Below, piece after piece: positions 20,083-30,278 of a stretch of DNA of 64,000 nucleotides; the first letter of the stretch is position 1; each line of letters opens with the position of its first letter. This stretch comes from Polyangia bacterium. GTDB taxonomy: Bacteria; Myxococcota_A; Polyangia; Nannocystales; Nannocystaceae. The stretch lies in contig JAUHWG010000026.1 in the NCBI GenBank assembly GCA_030424595.1, positions 1 through 64,000 on the forward strand, written 5' to 3'. The notes beneath the pieces were generated by a model. It did not search any database and was not told the origin of the DNA. It saw only the letters and a list, made by a program, of their open reading frames with translations. Made by a program: the position numbers and the translations under genes.

Positions 20083-21231
20083 ATGAAGATCGGCATCCTC
20101 TCCTGTGAACCGACCAACTACAGCACCAGCCGCCTGGTCGCGGCCGCCAAGGAGCGCGGCCACAGAGTCCAGGTCTTGAACACGCTGAAGTTCAACATCC
20201 TCGTCGAGCACGGCCGACCGAGCGTCGTCTACAAAAACCAGCCCTGCCCCGAGGTCGACGCGATCATCCCGCGGATCGGCGCCTCGATCACCTTCTACGG
20301 CCTGGCGGTGGTCCGCCAGCTCGAGCAGATGGGGATCTTCACCCTCAACACCTCGCACGCGATCGGTGTATCCCGCGACAAGCTCCGCGCGAGCCAAGTC
20401 CTCAGCCGCCACAACGTCGGCCTGCCGGCGACCGCCTTCGTCCACGACCGCGCCAGCGTGCTCCAGGCGATCGAGAGCGTCGGCGGAACGCCGGTCGTCA
20501 TCAAGCTCCTCGAGGGGACCCAAGGCATCGGCGTGATCCTCGCGGACTCGGTCAAGGTCGCCGAGGCGATCATCGAGACGCTCCAGAGCACCCGACAAAA
20601 CGTCCTGATCCAGAAGTTCGTCGCCGAGAGCCGGGGCCGAGACGTCCGCGCCTTCGTCATCGGCGACCGCGTCGTCGCGGCGATGCGCAGGGTCGCGAAG
20701 GGGGACGAGTACCGCTCGAACGTCCACCGCGGCGGGGTCACCGAGTCGATCGAGCTTGACGAGACCTACGAGCGCACGGCGATCCGAGCCGCCCAGATCA
20801 TGGGCCTCCACGTCGCCGGTGTCGACATGCTCGAGGGCAAGGACGGACCCTTGGTGATGGAGGTCAACTCGTCGCCGGGGCTCGAAGGGATCGAGGGCGC
20901 GACCAAGGTCGACGTCGCCGGCCTGATCATCGACTCGATCGAGGAGCACGTCGCCTTCCCCGAGGTCGACGTCCGCCAACGTCTGACCCTGGCGAAGGGC
21001 TACGGCGTCGCCGAGGTGCCTGTCCCCGTCGACTCCGCGCTCGCCGGCAAGACCCTGAGCGAGCTCGATCTGCGCGACCGTGACGTGCTCGTCCTCAGCG
21101 TCCGGCGCGGCAGCGTCGTCTTCCCCAACCCCGGCGCTTCGTTCTGCCTCGCGACAGGGGACGTCGCGCTCTGCTACGGCAAGCGGATCGTCGTCCGCAA
21201 CCTCGTGCCGAAGCGCGGCAAGGCGACCTAG
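20083..21231 (+). CDS. RimK-type ATP-grasp ligase with C-terminal RCK_C/TrkA-C-like domain
   Basis: A 382-residue cytoplasmic protein. Residues 1-300 follow RimK (MKIGILSCEPTNYSTSRL, PRIGASITFYGLAVVRQ, ATP-grasp VVIKLLEGTQGIGV, QKFVAESRGRDVRAFVIG, VMEVNSSPGLEGIE), the family that adds glutamate to ribosomal protein S6 and related acceptors. Residues 310-382 (VPVDSALAGKTLSELDLRDRDV, GDVALCYGK) look like an RCK_C/TrkA-C ligand-binding domain, which E. coli RimK lacks; it may regulate activity. ATG 20083 follows GGAG. Monocistronic. Confidence 0.85.
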   Translation: MKIGILSCEPTNYSTSRLVAAAKERGHRVQVLNTLKFNILVEHGRPSVVYKNQPCPEVDAIIPRIGASITFYGLAVVRQLEQMGIFTLNTSHAIGVSRDKLRASQVLSRHNVGLPATAFVHDRASVLQAIESVGGTPVVIKLLEGTQGIGVILADSVKVAEAIIETLQSTRQNVLIQKFVAESRGRDVRAFVIGDRVVAAMRRVAKGDEYRSNVHRGGVTESIELDETYERTAIRAAQIMGLHVAGVDMLEGKDGPLVMEVNSSPGLEGIEGATKVDVAGLIIDSIEEHVAFPEVDVRQRLTLAKGYGVAEVPVPVDSALAGKTLSELDLRDRDVLVLSVRRGSVVFPNPGASFCLATGDVALCYGKRIVVRNLVPKRGKAT

Positions 21232-21403
21232 CGGCGGCGCTCCGCGCAGTGCCTCTTCCGCGGCGAACCTGCGCCGCGGGCCAGGCCGAGACGCTGAGGC
21301 CTCGCGCGCCGGGGAGCTGACCTCGGCTGACCTCTGCCGGCCCGGCCTGTCGCGGAGGGAGCCACCCCGTCCGCGCCGCCTACACGGCAGCGTCACCGAC
21401 CGC

Positions 21404-23323
21404 CTAGCCGTCCGTCGCAGGGCCGTACCAGATCGGGCTCGTCCAGGCCCGCTCCTGGATCGTCTCCTCGATCGTCGGGTCGTCGCAGAGCTCCGGCCGC
21501 TCCCCCTCGGGGATCGCCAGGCAGTCCCGTGTGCTCCAGCGGCAGGTCGGGTTCTCGAGCACGCGGACGTAGTAGAAGGCCCGAGCGTCCGGATCAAAGC
21601 TCGGATCCCGCCAGACCGCGCACAGAGAGTCCGCGCCGGCGCCGACAGGCTCGCAGGTCGTGGGATCGACGGACGCACCGTTGTCTCCGCCGGCGACGTC
21701 GAAGACCTCGATGTGCCCCTCGCCGCTGCCGTCGAGCCATCCCTTGATCACCTGCGCCCGCTGCAACGGCGCCCCGAGGCGGACCGCGCTGCCCGGATCG
21801 CGCAGCGCCGAGACGACGATCTTCGGGCCCTCATCGCCGCTGCGAGGCGGCAGCGCCGAGCCCATCGGCACGCCCGAGGCGTCGGCGGCCGCGACCAGAT
21901 CCGGGCGCTCACAGAGGTCATCTGCCAGGTCCCAGCCGCCGAAGACCCGGACCGCGATCCGGGGGCCGCTGGTCCCGTAGGTCTCGCGCCGCTTGAGGGC
22001 GTCGAAGATCGACTCGCGGCTCTTCTCCTCCGACCAGACCGCGACCAGGCCGCCCGGGCTGTTGCGGGCGCCCGCCGGCCTGGCGCCGGTCAGGCGGTCG
22101 ATCGGGGTCGCGTCGCGGCTGCCGAAATGCCCCATGAACTCGTCCTCCGCGACCGCGCCGGGGGTGCCGTTATGGGTGTCGGTGCTGGCGATGACCCCCA
22201 GCATGTAGGGGTTGACGCCGATCCTGGCCTCCTCGCGCAGGCCCTCCAGGAGCACCCCGCGGAGGTAGTCGAGGCGCGAGATGCAGCCCTGGCCGACCAT
22301 CCCTTGGGTCCCGGTCCCGTCGCCGCAGTCCTCGAGCGGCGGCGGCCTCAGCTTCTCAAAGTCGCAGAACTCGTCCGCCGAGCCGAGGATCCCCGAGAGA
22401 CCGTTGATGCACTCCGAGTCCCCCTTGTGCTGGAAGACCTCGACCAGCGGCTCGAGGTCGGCGCGGAGGGCCGCGGCCTCGCCCTCGTCCTCGCCCTCGG
22501 GGTAGTCGGGGAAGAAGAGCTGGCCGTTGGACCAGTTTGCGTTGTGCGGGATCGACATCACCTCGCAACCATCGATCCCGTCGCGGCACTCCGACTGGAG
22601 GCGGGTCAAGAGGCTGTGCGGCGTCTTCGCGTCGAAGCGCGAGATCGGCATCGCCGGGACCTGGCTCGAGCGGAAGATGACGTTGCGGTGGAGGTTGGAG
22701 AGGTCCCGCGAGCCCGACCACTCGTAGGCGATGAAGGTCGTCATCTCGCAGGCGGAGGTCCGATCGTAGGCCGCCTCCGCGGCCGACTGGATCCGCGACC
22801 AGACCTCGCCCGCGAGCGCCGGACAGTCGAGCTTGCCGTCGCCGCAGAGCGCCGGCGAATGATCCGCAGCGTCGCCGTCGAGGCCGAGGCCGAAGCTGAC
22901 GAAGGCGGAGGGCGAGGCCTCGCGGAAGGCGACGCAGCGGTCGGTCTCGAAGATCGCCGAGCTCGGCGTCGTGCAGCCCTCGACCTCCGCCAGGTACTCC
23001 GAGTGGTCGGTCACCGCGACGAAGTCGAGCGGCCGATCGAGGGCGAGCGGCCGGGTGCCCTCGCCGGCCTCGTTGAAGGGCGGGAGGGCGACCGCCTCGC
23101 CGGCGGCGAAGCGGTAGGCCCGGGCGGGGTCGACCCGGACATCGTCGATCCAGGCGTCGAACGAGTAGGACGAGTGGATGTGGAGGTCGCCCCAGTAGAG
23201 GTTGCGCTCCGGGTTGTTGTCGTCGCAGGGCTCGCGCTCGTCGACCCAGGGCGCAGGCGGCTCGGCGCAGCCGACGAGCGCGAGGGCAGAGGCGAAGAGA
23301 ACGGAGGACGTGCGCAGGACCAT
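21404..23323 (-). CDS. DUF3604 lipoprotein (PHP-like metal hydrolase)
   Basis: A lipoprotein of about 639 residues: signal peptide with ALALVGC, then the DUF3604 pattern NLYWGDLHIHSSYSFDA near the N terminus, FVAVTDHSEYLAEVEGC, SIPHNANWSNG and IASTDTHNGTPGA. The DLHxHS, DH and DTH motifs are typical metal ligands of PHP-type phosphoesterase folds. Substrate unknown. ATG 23323 is preferred over a GTG seven codons upstream. It is the last of three same-strand genes (parvulin, HupE/UreJ, DUF3604), a neighbourhood I believe recurs in other bacteria. Confidence 0.82.
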   Translation of the reverse strand: MVLRTSSVLFASALALVGCAEPPAPWVDEREPCDDNNPERNLYWGDLHIHSSYSFDAWIDDVRVDPARAYRFAAGEAVALPPFNEAGEGTRPLALDRPLDFVAVTDHSEYLAEVEGCTTPSSAIFETDRCVAFREASPSAFVSFGLGLDGDAADHSPALCGDGKLDCPALAGEVWSRIQSAAEAAYDRTSACEMTTFIAYEWSGSRDLSNLHRNVIFRSSQVPAMPISRFDAKTPHSLLTRLQSECRDGIDGCEVMSIPHNANWSNGQLFFPDYPEGEDEGEAAALRADLEPLVEVFQHKGDSECINGLSGILGSADEFCDFEKLRPPPLEDCGDGTGTQGMVGQGCISRLDYLRGVLLEGLREEARIGVNPYMLGVIASTDTHNGTPGAVAEDEFMGHFGSRDATPIDRLTGARPAGARNSPGGLVAVWSEEKSRESIFDALKRRETYGTSGPRIAVRVFGGWDLADDLCERPDLVAAADASGVPMGSALPPRSGDEGPKIVVSALRDPGSAVRLGAPLQRAQVIKGWLDGSGEGHIEVFDVAGGDNGASVDPTTCEPVGAGADSLCAVWRDPSFDPDARAFYYVRVLENPTCRWSTRDCLAIPEGERPELCDDPTIEETIQERAWTSPIWYGPATDG

Positions 23324-23411
23324 GGGCGCCTGCGAGCGTCGCACAGCGGCCCTGCTCGGGCCAGTCCTCTCGGGAGTCTGGCGGCCTCCGATCGGAGCTC
23401 GGCGCAGCCGC

Positions 23412-24587
23412 CTAGAGGACCATGCTGAGCGCTCGGTCGAGGGTCCAGGCGACGGCGAGCGAGCCCAACGCGGTCCCGAGGACGATCCGCACGGCTCGGT
23501 CCCCGGAGGCGCCGAGACGGCGAACGCCGAGGCCTAAGGCGAAGCCGAGGCCGACCAGCGTCGCGAGGGCGACCGCGACCTGACCGAGCTCCACCCCGAG
23601 GTTGAAGAGGAGCAGCCCGGTGAGGATCGATCCGCTCGGCAGGCCGATCTGAGCGAGCGCGCCGGCAAAGCCGAGCCCGTGGAGGAGTCCGCAGGCGAAG
23701 GCGAACCCCCAGGGCGAGCGCACCGGCGCCTCGGGGCGGACCACCTCACGGGCGAGGAGGACGATCGAGAGGGCGATGCAGGCCTCGACCGGGGCCGACG
23801 GCAGACGAAGCCAGCCGAGCGCAGCCGCGGCGAGGGTCAGCGAGTGGGCGACCGTGAAGGCCGTCAAGAGCCCCAATACCCGGAGAAAGAGGCGGAGCAG
23901 CACCGAGCACGAGCGCTGAAGCTGAGCCCGCCACGGCAACCGCCCCGCAGACCCGGCGACCCCCCGAGCCGGCCCCTCCTCCCCCGCCCGCGGACGCACA
24001 CCGAGGAGAACGAGGCCGACGACGAAGAAGAGGTGATCGAGGCCGGCGAAGATGTGCTCCACCCCGAGGCCGAGATAGCCCGCCGCAGCCCCGGAGCTCG
24101 GGCCGACGCCAGCGTCCCGACCGTCCCCGAGCGCGAGGCTGGCGGCGCCGCCGTGGAGCACCGCCGTGGTCGCGGGAGCACCAGAGCGCCGGAGATCGAC
24201 CACGACCTCGAGGCCGCGCCCGAGCCCCTCGAGCGTGAGAAGCCCCGGCGGCCCGCTGCAACGACCCCGCCAGCTCCGCCGCTCGGCGCTCACCTCCGGA
24301 GCCTGGAGCGTGCAGATCGACGGCAGGCGAGGCTCGATCCTCTCAGCCATCGCCGCGCTCACCTGCGGCGGCAGCCGAAGGTGTAGCTCGACGAGCACAT
24401 CACCGGAGTCGCCCGGGGGCGCGACAAGGTCGACCCGTAGCATCGCCGGGCGCAGCTCATGGGCGGGGCTACGACCGGAGCAGAAGAACACCGCGAGGGC
24501 GAGCAACCCCGCGCTCAGGCGACCGCCCCTACCGCACCTACCGGACCTACCGCCCCTACCGCCCCCACCGCTCCCCTTGAAGAACAC
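23412..24587 (-). CDS. HupE/UreJ family membrane protein
   Basis: A 391-residue protein with a signal peptide, an extracytoplasmic beta domain (HELRPAMLRVDLVAPPG) and about seven membrane helices. The first helix block carries LGVEHIFAGLDHLFFVVGL, the His/Asp-rich HupE/UreJ signature, later followed by FTVAHSLTLAAA and CGLLHGLGFAGAL. HupE/UreJ proteins are proposed nickel or cobalt permeases, but this long subgroup next to a peptidyl-prolyl isomerase may have another role. The GTG start at 24587 follows directly after the stop of the upstream gene. The first 20 residues are encoded by a 9-bp tandem repeat. Confidence 0.82.
   Translation of the reverse strand: MFFKGSGGGGRGGRSGRCGRGGRLSAGLLALAVFFCSGRSPAHELRPAMLRVDLVAPPGDSGDVLVELHLRLPPQVSAAMAERIEPRLPSICTLQAPEVSAERRSWRGRCSGPPGLLTLEGLGRGLEVVVDLRRSGAPATTAVLHGGAASLALGDGRDAGVGPSSGAAAGYLGLGVEHIFAGLDHLFFVVGLVLLGVRPRAGEEGPARGVAGSAGRLPWRAQLQRSCSVLLRLFLRVLGLLTAFTVAHSLTLAAAALGWLRLPSAPVEACIALSIVLLAREVVRPEAPVRSPWGFAFACGLLHGLGFAGALAQIGLPSGSILTGLLLFNLGVELGQVAVALATLVGLGFALGLGVRRLGASGDRAVRIVLGTALGSLAVAWTLDRALSMVL
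24522..24575. repeat. 9-bp tandem repeat, six units, in the HupE/UreJ signal-peptide n-region
   Basis: Six head-to-tail variants of ACCGCCCCT (ACCGCACCT, ACCGGACCT and so on) fill 54 bases. On the coding strand they translate to a Gly-Gly-Arg-like tripeptide series, making a positively charged n-region ahead of the signal-peptide core. The unit length is a multiple of three, so copy-number change would keep the frame. Confidence 0.7.
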
Positions 24588-25445
24588 CTAGAGGGCCTCC
24601 TCGAGCGCCGCGCGAAGCCCCTCGTCCTCGAGCTCGAGGACGATCTGCGCCCCCTCGCGCAGCCGCCGAAGCCCCGCCTCGGCGGCGCGCTCACGCAGCT
24701 CCTCCGCCCGGTCGCGCTCCACCCGAGCGCGGATGAGCGAGAGCGCTGGCAGCGACGCGGCCTCACGCTCGTCGACCCGGACGACGTGCCAGCCATAGCT
24801 CGACCGCAGCAGGGCAGCCTCGCCGACCGGGACGTCGACCAGCCCAGCGGCGAAGCCCTGGCCGAAGAGCGCCTCGAGATCGGCGGGCGTGCGCAGGCCG
24901 ATCCGCTGCCCGTGCGGGAAGGGATCGCCGAGCCCCTCCAGCGCCCCCCCAGCCCGGAGCTCCGCGAGCAGCTCGGCCGCCTTCGCCTCGGGATCGTCGT
25001 GACGATCGGTCGCCGCGAAGGCGTGCGTAAGACCGACCCGCGCCGCCCCGACATAGCGCTCGCGATGCTCGGCGAGGTACGCCGCGAGCTTCTCATCGCT
25101 GACCCCCTCGAGATCCGCCCGGTCCTCGTGGAGAAAGCGGGTCTTCTGAATCAACCGCCGGCGCACGATCGGATCGCCGCGATCGAGGCCGAGCGCCAGC
25201 CCCTCGCGGAAGAGGAGCTCATCGTCGACGGCTGCGCGCAGCGCCTCGGCCAGCTCCTCCGTCGTCGGCGCCCGCCCGAGCCCGCGGCCGAGCCCCGCCT
25301 CTACGCCGGAGACCCACGCCTGATCGACGACCACCGCCGAGCCCTCCGGGGCGCCCTCGCCGAACCATGCGTTCGCCGCGAAGATAAGGCCGCCCAGGGC
25401 CGCGAAGTGGAGGAGCGGCTCCCTGAGGAGGGCGCGGATCCGCAT
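24588..25445 (-). CDS. Parvulin-type peptidyl-prolyl cis-trans isomerase, membrane-anchored
   Basis: A 285-residue protein with an N-terminal membrane anchor (LLHFAALGGLIFAANAWF), a SurA-like helical segment (ELLFREGLALGLDRGDPIVRRRL) and a C-terminal parvulin domain: ELRAGGALEGLGDPFP, ADLEALFGQGFAAGL, VGEAALLRSSYGWHVVRVDE. It should help fold exported proteins. ATG 25445 is preferred over the adjacent GTG. The stop codon abuts the GTG of the HupE/UreJ gene, so the two are probably co-translated, consistent with the isomerase serving its neighbours. Confidence 0.8.
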   Translation of the reverse strand: MRIRALLREPLLHFAALGGLIFAANAWFGEGAPEGSAVVVDQAWVSGVEAGLGRGLGRAPTTEELAEALRAAVDDELLFREGLALGLDRGDPIVRRRLIQKTRFLHEDRADLEGVSDEKLAAYLAEHRERYVGAARVGLTHAFAATDRHDDPEAKAAELLAELRAGGALEGLGDPFPHGQRIGLRTPADLEALFGQGFAAGLVDVPVGEAALLRSSYGWHVVRVDEREAASLPALSLIRARVERDRAEELRERAAEAGLRRLREGAQIVLELEDEGLRAALEEAL

Positions 25446-25458
25446 CACCAGCCTCGGC

Positions 25459-26382
25459 TCACCCGGGCGTCACCGGCTTGATGAACTTGAGGACGAAGCG
25501 ATCGCTCTCGCCCCGCTTGCCCGACTCGGCGGCGGCCCGCGGCGCTGCGTTCCAGTCCCGCGCGTCCTCCGGATTGCGGAGGAAGTCGGCCTCGGCCGCG
25601 AGCTCAAAGCCGGCCGCCGTCAGCTCTTCGCGGACCGTCGACTCTTCGATCCGATGGAGGGTCTGGGCCTCGCTGACGCCGCTCCCCGGCCGCCCCGCGT
25701 GATCGATGACCACGTAGGCGCCGCCCGGCCGCAGAGCGTCGAAGATCGCCTTGTTCATCGCCGCACGGTCCGTCTTCATCCACACGCTGTCGTGATAGAA
25801 GAGCACCATCACCACCGCGTCGAGCTTGTCGGCCTCGGGCGGCAGCGGATCCTCGAGCTCCCGATCGACGCGGACGACCTTCGCCATCGCCTCACGCGAG
25901 AGACGCTCGCTCCACCCGGCCTCGGCGAAGCGCTCGAGGACAAACGCGTTGTTCTGGCCGTAGACGACCCCCTCAGGCCCGACCGCCCGGGCGAGGAGCT
26001 CCGTCGTGTAGCCAAACCCAGCCATCAGATCCGCCGCCCTCATGCCGGGCTTCAGGCCGACGAAGTCGAGGAGCTCCTCTGGGCGCCGTTGGGCGTCGAG
26101 CGCCCGGTCCTCTTCACTACGATCTGGAGCGGCGACCAGGGCTGCGCTCGCGGGAGCCTCGGCCTGCGCGGCCTCTGGTTCCCCGGGCTCGTCAGCCTCC
26201 ACCGCCGCCGGAGCCTCGAGCGCGGCCGGCTCCGGCGCGGCCGATTCGTCCCCCCCCTTGCAGCCCCCCCCGGCGACGCCGATCAACGCAGATATGCACC
26301 CCCCGGCGACGAGGCGACGGAGCGTCGTGAGGAGAGCGACCCGTGGGACGCGATCGGTGGAGCCAGGAGCGAAGAGCGACAC
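25459..26382 (-). CDS. SAM-methyltransferase-fold lipoprotein
   Basis: The C-terminal 200 residues carry a class I methyltransferase fold: LKPGMRAADLMAGFGYTTELLARAVG (motif I), KLDAVVMVLFYHDSVWM and FDALRPGGAYVVIDHAG. Unusually, the N terminus is a signal peptide with a lipobox-like GVAGGGC followed by an Ala/Glu/Pro linker, so the enzyme domain appears to be exported although S-adenosylmethionine is cytoplasmic. Exported homologues of this type occur in proteobacteria, annotated as methyltransferases. I suggest GTG 26382 as start, but no good ribosome site is visible and the frame is open to 26535. Confidence 0.7.
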   Translation of the reverse strand: MSLFAPGSTDRVPRVALLTTLRRLVAGGCISALIGVAGGGCKGGDESAAPEPAALEAPAAVEADEPGEPEAAQAEAPASAALVAAPDRSEEDRALDAQRRPEELLDFVGLKPGMRAADLMAGFGYTTELLARAVGPEGVVYGQNNAFVLERFAEAGWSERLSREAMAKVVRVDRELEDPLPPEADKLDAVVMVLFYHDSVWMKTDRAAMNKAIFDALRPGGAYVVIDHAGRPGSGVSEAQTLHRIEESTVREELTAAGFELAAEADFLRNPEDARDWNAAPRAAAESGKRGESDRFVLKFIKPVTPG

Positions 26383-26491
26383 GGCCGAGACACTAGCACG
26401 CTCGTGATCGCCCGCGCCCCCATCCGCTGCGACAGCCGACGCAGCTCCAGGCCCCGAGGAGGACGAGGAAGAGCTCCCGCCCGGCGCGCCC

Positions 26492-26995
26492 CTAGCCGCG
26501 ATCAGGCTCTCCCCGCAACCCCCGAACGAGCCCACAGACTGCCCCCCAGGCGAGCGCGCCGTAGCCGAGCAGCCACGGGAGGTTCGCCCCGTAGAGGAGC
26601 CCGAAGGTCCACAGCGAACGGTAGCGCATGTCCGGATAGCCCGTGAGGTGGGCGGAGGCGTAGTAGAGGATCACCGAGTAGACGACGTAGGAGCCGAGGC
26701 CGAGCTGGAGGATGTAGCGATAGCGCTTGCGGGCGATGATCGCGGCGACAAGCCACAGGTTGAAGATCTGGGTGATGAAGATGTTGATCGCCTCTTGGCC
26801 GACCGCCATCGGCGTCACCTGGTCGTAGATCCCCCGGTCCGCGTCGCCGTAGATCCGGAAGAGCTTGGCCATCCACTCGGTCTCCGCCCGGAGGACCAGC
26901 TCATCGCGGTAGGTGAACCAGTAGAGCTCGAGGGTCAGCGCCGCACAGAGGACGAGAACGAGGAAGGCGATGGCGAGGCGATCGTTGCGAGACAT
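26492..26995 (-). CDS. EBP/EXPERA-like membrane protein
   Basis: ATG 26995 follows GGAGAGC and gives 167 residues with about four membrane helices. The arrangement (LYWFTYRDELV, WMAKLFRIYGDADRGIY, NIFITQIFNLWLVAAI, RYRYILQLGLGSYVVYSVILYY, LWTFGLLYGANLPWL) resembles emopamil-binding/EXPERA-type proteins, which in eukaryotes include sterol isomerases. Myxobacteria can make sterols, but the catalytic His/Glu of sterol isomerase is not evident here, so function is open. Confidence 0.6.
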   Translation of the reverse strand: MSRNDRLAIAFLVLVLCAALTLELYWFTYRDELVLRAETEWMAKLFRIYGDADRGIYDQVTPMAVGQEAINIFITQIFNLWLVAAIIARKRYRYILQLGLGSYVVYSVILYYASAHLTGYPDMRYRSLWTFGLLYGANLPWLLGYGALAWGAVCGLVRGLRGEPDRG

Positions 26996-27215
26996 CTGCT
27001 CTCCGCAGGGGGCTCCACAATAGCCGCTCGTCGTCGCGTCGTCCTGGGCACGTGCGCCGCGGACGGTTAGAGGATCCGAGCGACGAGCCCGCCCCCGTGG
27101 ACGATTTACCCTCCCCTCGACCTGCGAACCACCGACGCCCAGACCTCCGCAATCTACGGGAGGCACGTCTTCCCCTGCTCGGCGAAGACCCGGAGCCGTG
27201 CTTGGGCGGGCCAGT

Positions 27216-28525
<1,310 letters not shown>

Positions 28526-28529
<4 letters not shown>

Positions 28530-29317
28530 CGCTTCGACCCGCCGCCATCGCGACCGCCTGAAGCCTGTGCGACCAGGCCCTCGACGACGCTGGCCGCGAG
28601 CCGCTCGCTAAAGCCTGTCACAAAGGCCAGACCGATGTAGAGCTGGGTCTTCGAGGCGCCAGCCGACGGGCGGAAGGGGAAGAGCTCCGCGTCGAGCAGG
28701 TAGTAGACCATCCACGCGAAGAAGACGCCGATGAAGGGACGAAAGAGCCCCTCGAAGAAGGCGTCTCGGGTCGAGAGCTGCCATCGCGCGCGGATCGCAT
28801 GAAAGCGCAGCATCAGGCTGGTCAACGCCCCGACAAAGCCGGCCTCTGTGACCAGCTGGAGGGTGATCAGGTCCGCCCTGGGGGTCAGCGGGATGAGCAC
28901 GTGTGTGAGAACAAACGAGATCACCATCGCCAGGACGGCGCCGGCCGCGACGATGACATGGGGGGCCGCGGACATCACCAGACGGAGCAGACGCTGCGCC
29001 CGGGGAGGACCGCAGCGCGCCTTGAGGTGCTTGAGCAGACGGTCGGCGAGGACCAGGTTCGGCGGCTCGTGATCCAGCTGGTGCAGGAGCAGCTCCGCCT
29101 GGTCGAAGAGGAGCGCCCGCTCCCGCGGCAGGCGCAGGCCCTCGAGCATCTGGACCAGCTCCGCGAGCCGCTCCTGGATCGGCTCCGGGGCGCCGCTGCG
29201 GCTCTGCACCATCCGCACCAGCTCACGAGCGCGGAGCTCGGAGTCCTCGTAGGAGAGGTTTGGGGCCCCGCGCGCCCGCTCGCTCGGCGCCGCCGGTCGA
29301 TCCTGAGGCTCGTCCAT
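28526..29317 (-). CDS. Membrane protein co-expressed with adenylate cyclase
   Basis: ATG 29317 gives 263 residues. Residues 1-115 are a charged helical cytoplasmic region (RLAELVQMLEGLRL, FDQAELLLHQLDHEPP). Two or three hydrophobic segments follow at about 125-150 and 195-240. I recognise no family. The 4-bp overlap with the cyclase start suggests it is a partner, possibly a sensor or scaffold. Confidence 0.6.
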
Positions 29318-29644
29318 CCGGCAAGGTCTACCACCCGAGCCTGTCCGCGAGAACAGCGTCAGACATGGTCGCCGGTCTCGCGCGATGGTGACCGCGGAGC
29401 CGCGCACTTCCGGACCTTGAGAACAGGAGCTCCGACGGTGGCGCACGACCGCGCCCCCTTTGGTGAGGTCCTCGACGTCGAAGGGCGCTCACCGTCCGCC
29501 CCCCCCGCGCGACTCCGCCACAGGATGACATGTCCAATTGGACAGACTGTGGTCCAGACCTTCGCGCCCTGGGGCTTCCCGACACCAACCCGCGGGCGCT
29601 GGGCCGCCTCGCACGCCCGCGAGAAGCGCGATACACAGGGAAGG
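29318..29644. promoter_or_regulatory. Intergenic region with a 14-bp palindrome upstream of the kinase
   Basis: These 327 bases separate the divergent membrane-protein and kinase genes. At 29531-29544 lies a perfect 14-bp palindrome with half-site TGTCCAA, about 100 bp before the kinase start, which could be an operator. No gene is visible. Confidence 0.35.
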
Positions 29645-30238
29645 ATGGCATCGACGAGCAGCGGCGGCGAGCCGGGGCCCGGCGTGAACACGACGACCCC
29701 GCTCCCCTTCGGCGACCGCGAGCGCCAGTCTATCCGGGGCTCGTCAGAGACCGCGGCGCGGATCGATCGCTACGCGCTCCTGCGAGTCCTCGGCGGCGGC
29801 GGAATGGGCGTCGTCTATGCCGCCTACGACGAGCACCTCGATCGCAAGGTGGCCCTCAAGGTGCTGAGCGAGCGCAACACCATCGCGACCGCGGCCGACC
29901 GCATGCACCGCGAGGCCCAAGCCCTCGCCCGCCTCAGCCACCCCAACGTCGTCGGCGTCCACGACGTCGGGATCTCGGAGGGACGGGTCTTCATGGCGAT
30001 GGAGTTCATCTCGGGGCAGACCGTGAGGACCTGGCTGCGCGCCGAGAGGCGGAGCCACGAGGCGATCCTCCGGGTCTTCGTCGAGGCCGGCCGGGGCCTC
30101 GCTGCGGCCCACGCCGCGGGGATCGTCCACCGCGACTTCAAGCCGGACAACGTCATCGTCGGTGATTATGGCAGTGTGTGCAGAACCGCTCTATCTCTGC
30201 AATATCTTGAGTTTACAGCCATTTTCGATGACGATTGA
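29645..30238 (+). pseudogene. Ser/Thr protein kinase, N-terminal fragment split by the integrated element
   Basis: ATG 29645 starts a Hanks-type kinase: a disordered 35-residue leader, then glycine loop LGGGGMGVVYAA, VAIK-type Lys in KVALKVL, Glu in MHREAQALARL, hinge MAMEFISG and catalytic loop IVHRDFKPDNVIVG. Native coding ends at GGTGA (30165). After that the frame runs on into element DNA for 24 foreign codons to a stop at 30238. The fragment lacks DFG and the C-lobe, so it cannot be an active kinase. The rest of the gene resumes in frame at 63058. Confidence 0.93.
30152..30172. other. attL attachment site
   Basis: Left junction: chromosomal arm GTCATCG (30152-30158), core TCGGTGA (30159-30165), element arm TTATGGC (30166-30172). 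The element arm is the exact reverse complement of the GCCATAA arm at the other end, as expected if both came from one symmetric attP. Confidence 0.9.
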
Positions 30239-30248
30239 GCGCTTGCGT

Positions 30249-30269
30249 TGGTTCGATATTTGGTTCGAT
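30249..30269. promoter_or_regulatory. Two direct repeats TGGTTCGAT, candidate arm-type integrase sites
   Basis: TGGTTCGAT occurs at 30249-30257 and 30261-30269, 12 bp apart, in an AT-rich stretch just before the integrase start and about 85 bp inside the core. The right end has three copies of TGGNTCGA in the same orientation. Repeats of this kind match the arm-type sites bound by the N-terminal domain of lambda-class integrases. Confidence 0.6.
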
Positions 30270-30278
30270 TTTGGACGT

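Noticed and set aside
21080..23428. A 782-codon forward frame opposite the DUF3604 gene
   Set aside because: Shadow of the DUF3604 gene, of biased composition, starting inside the RimK gene.
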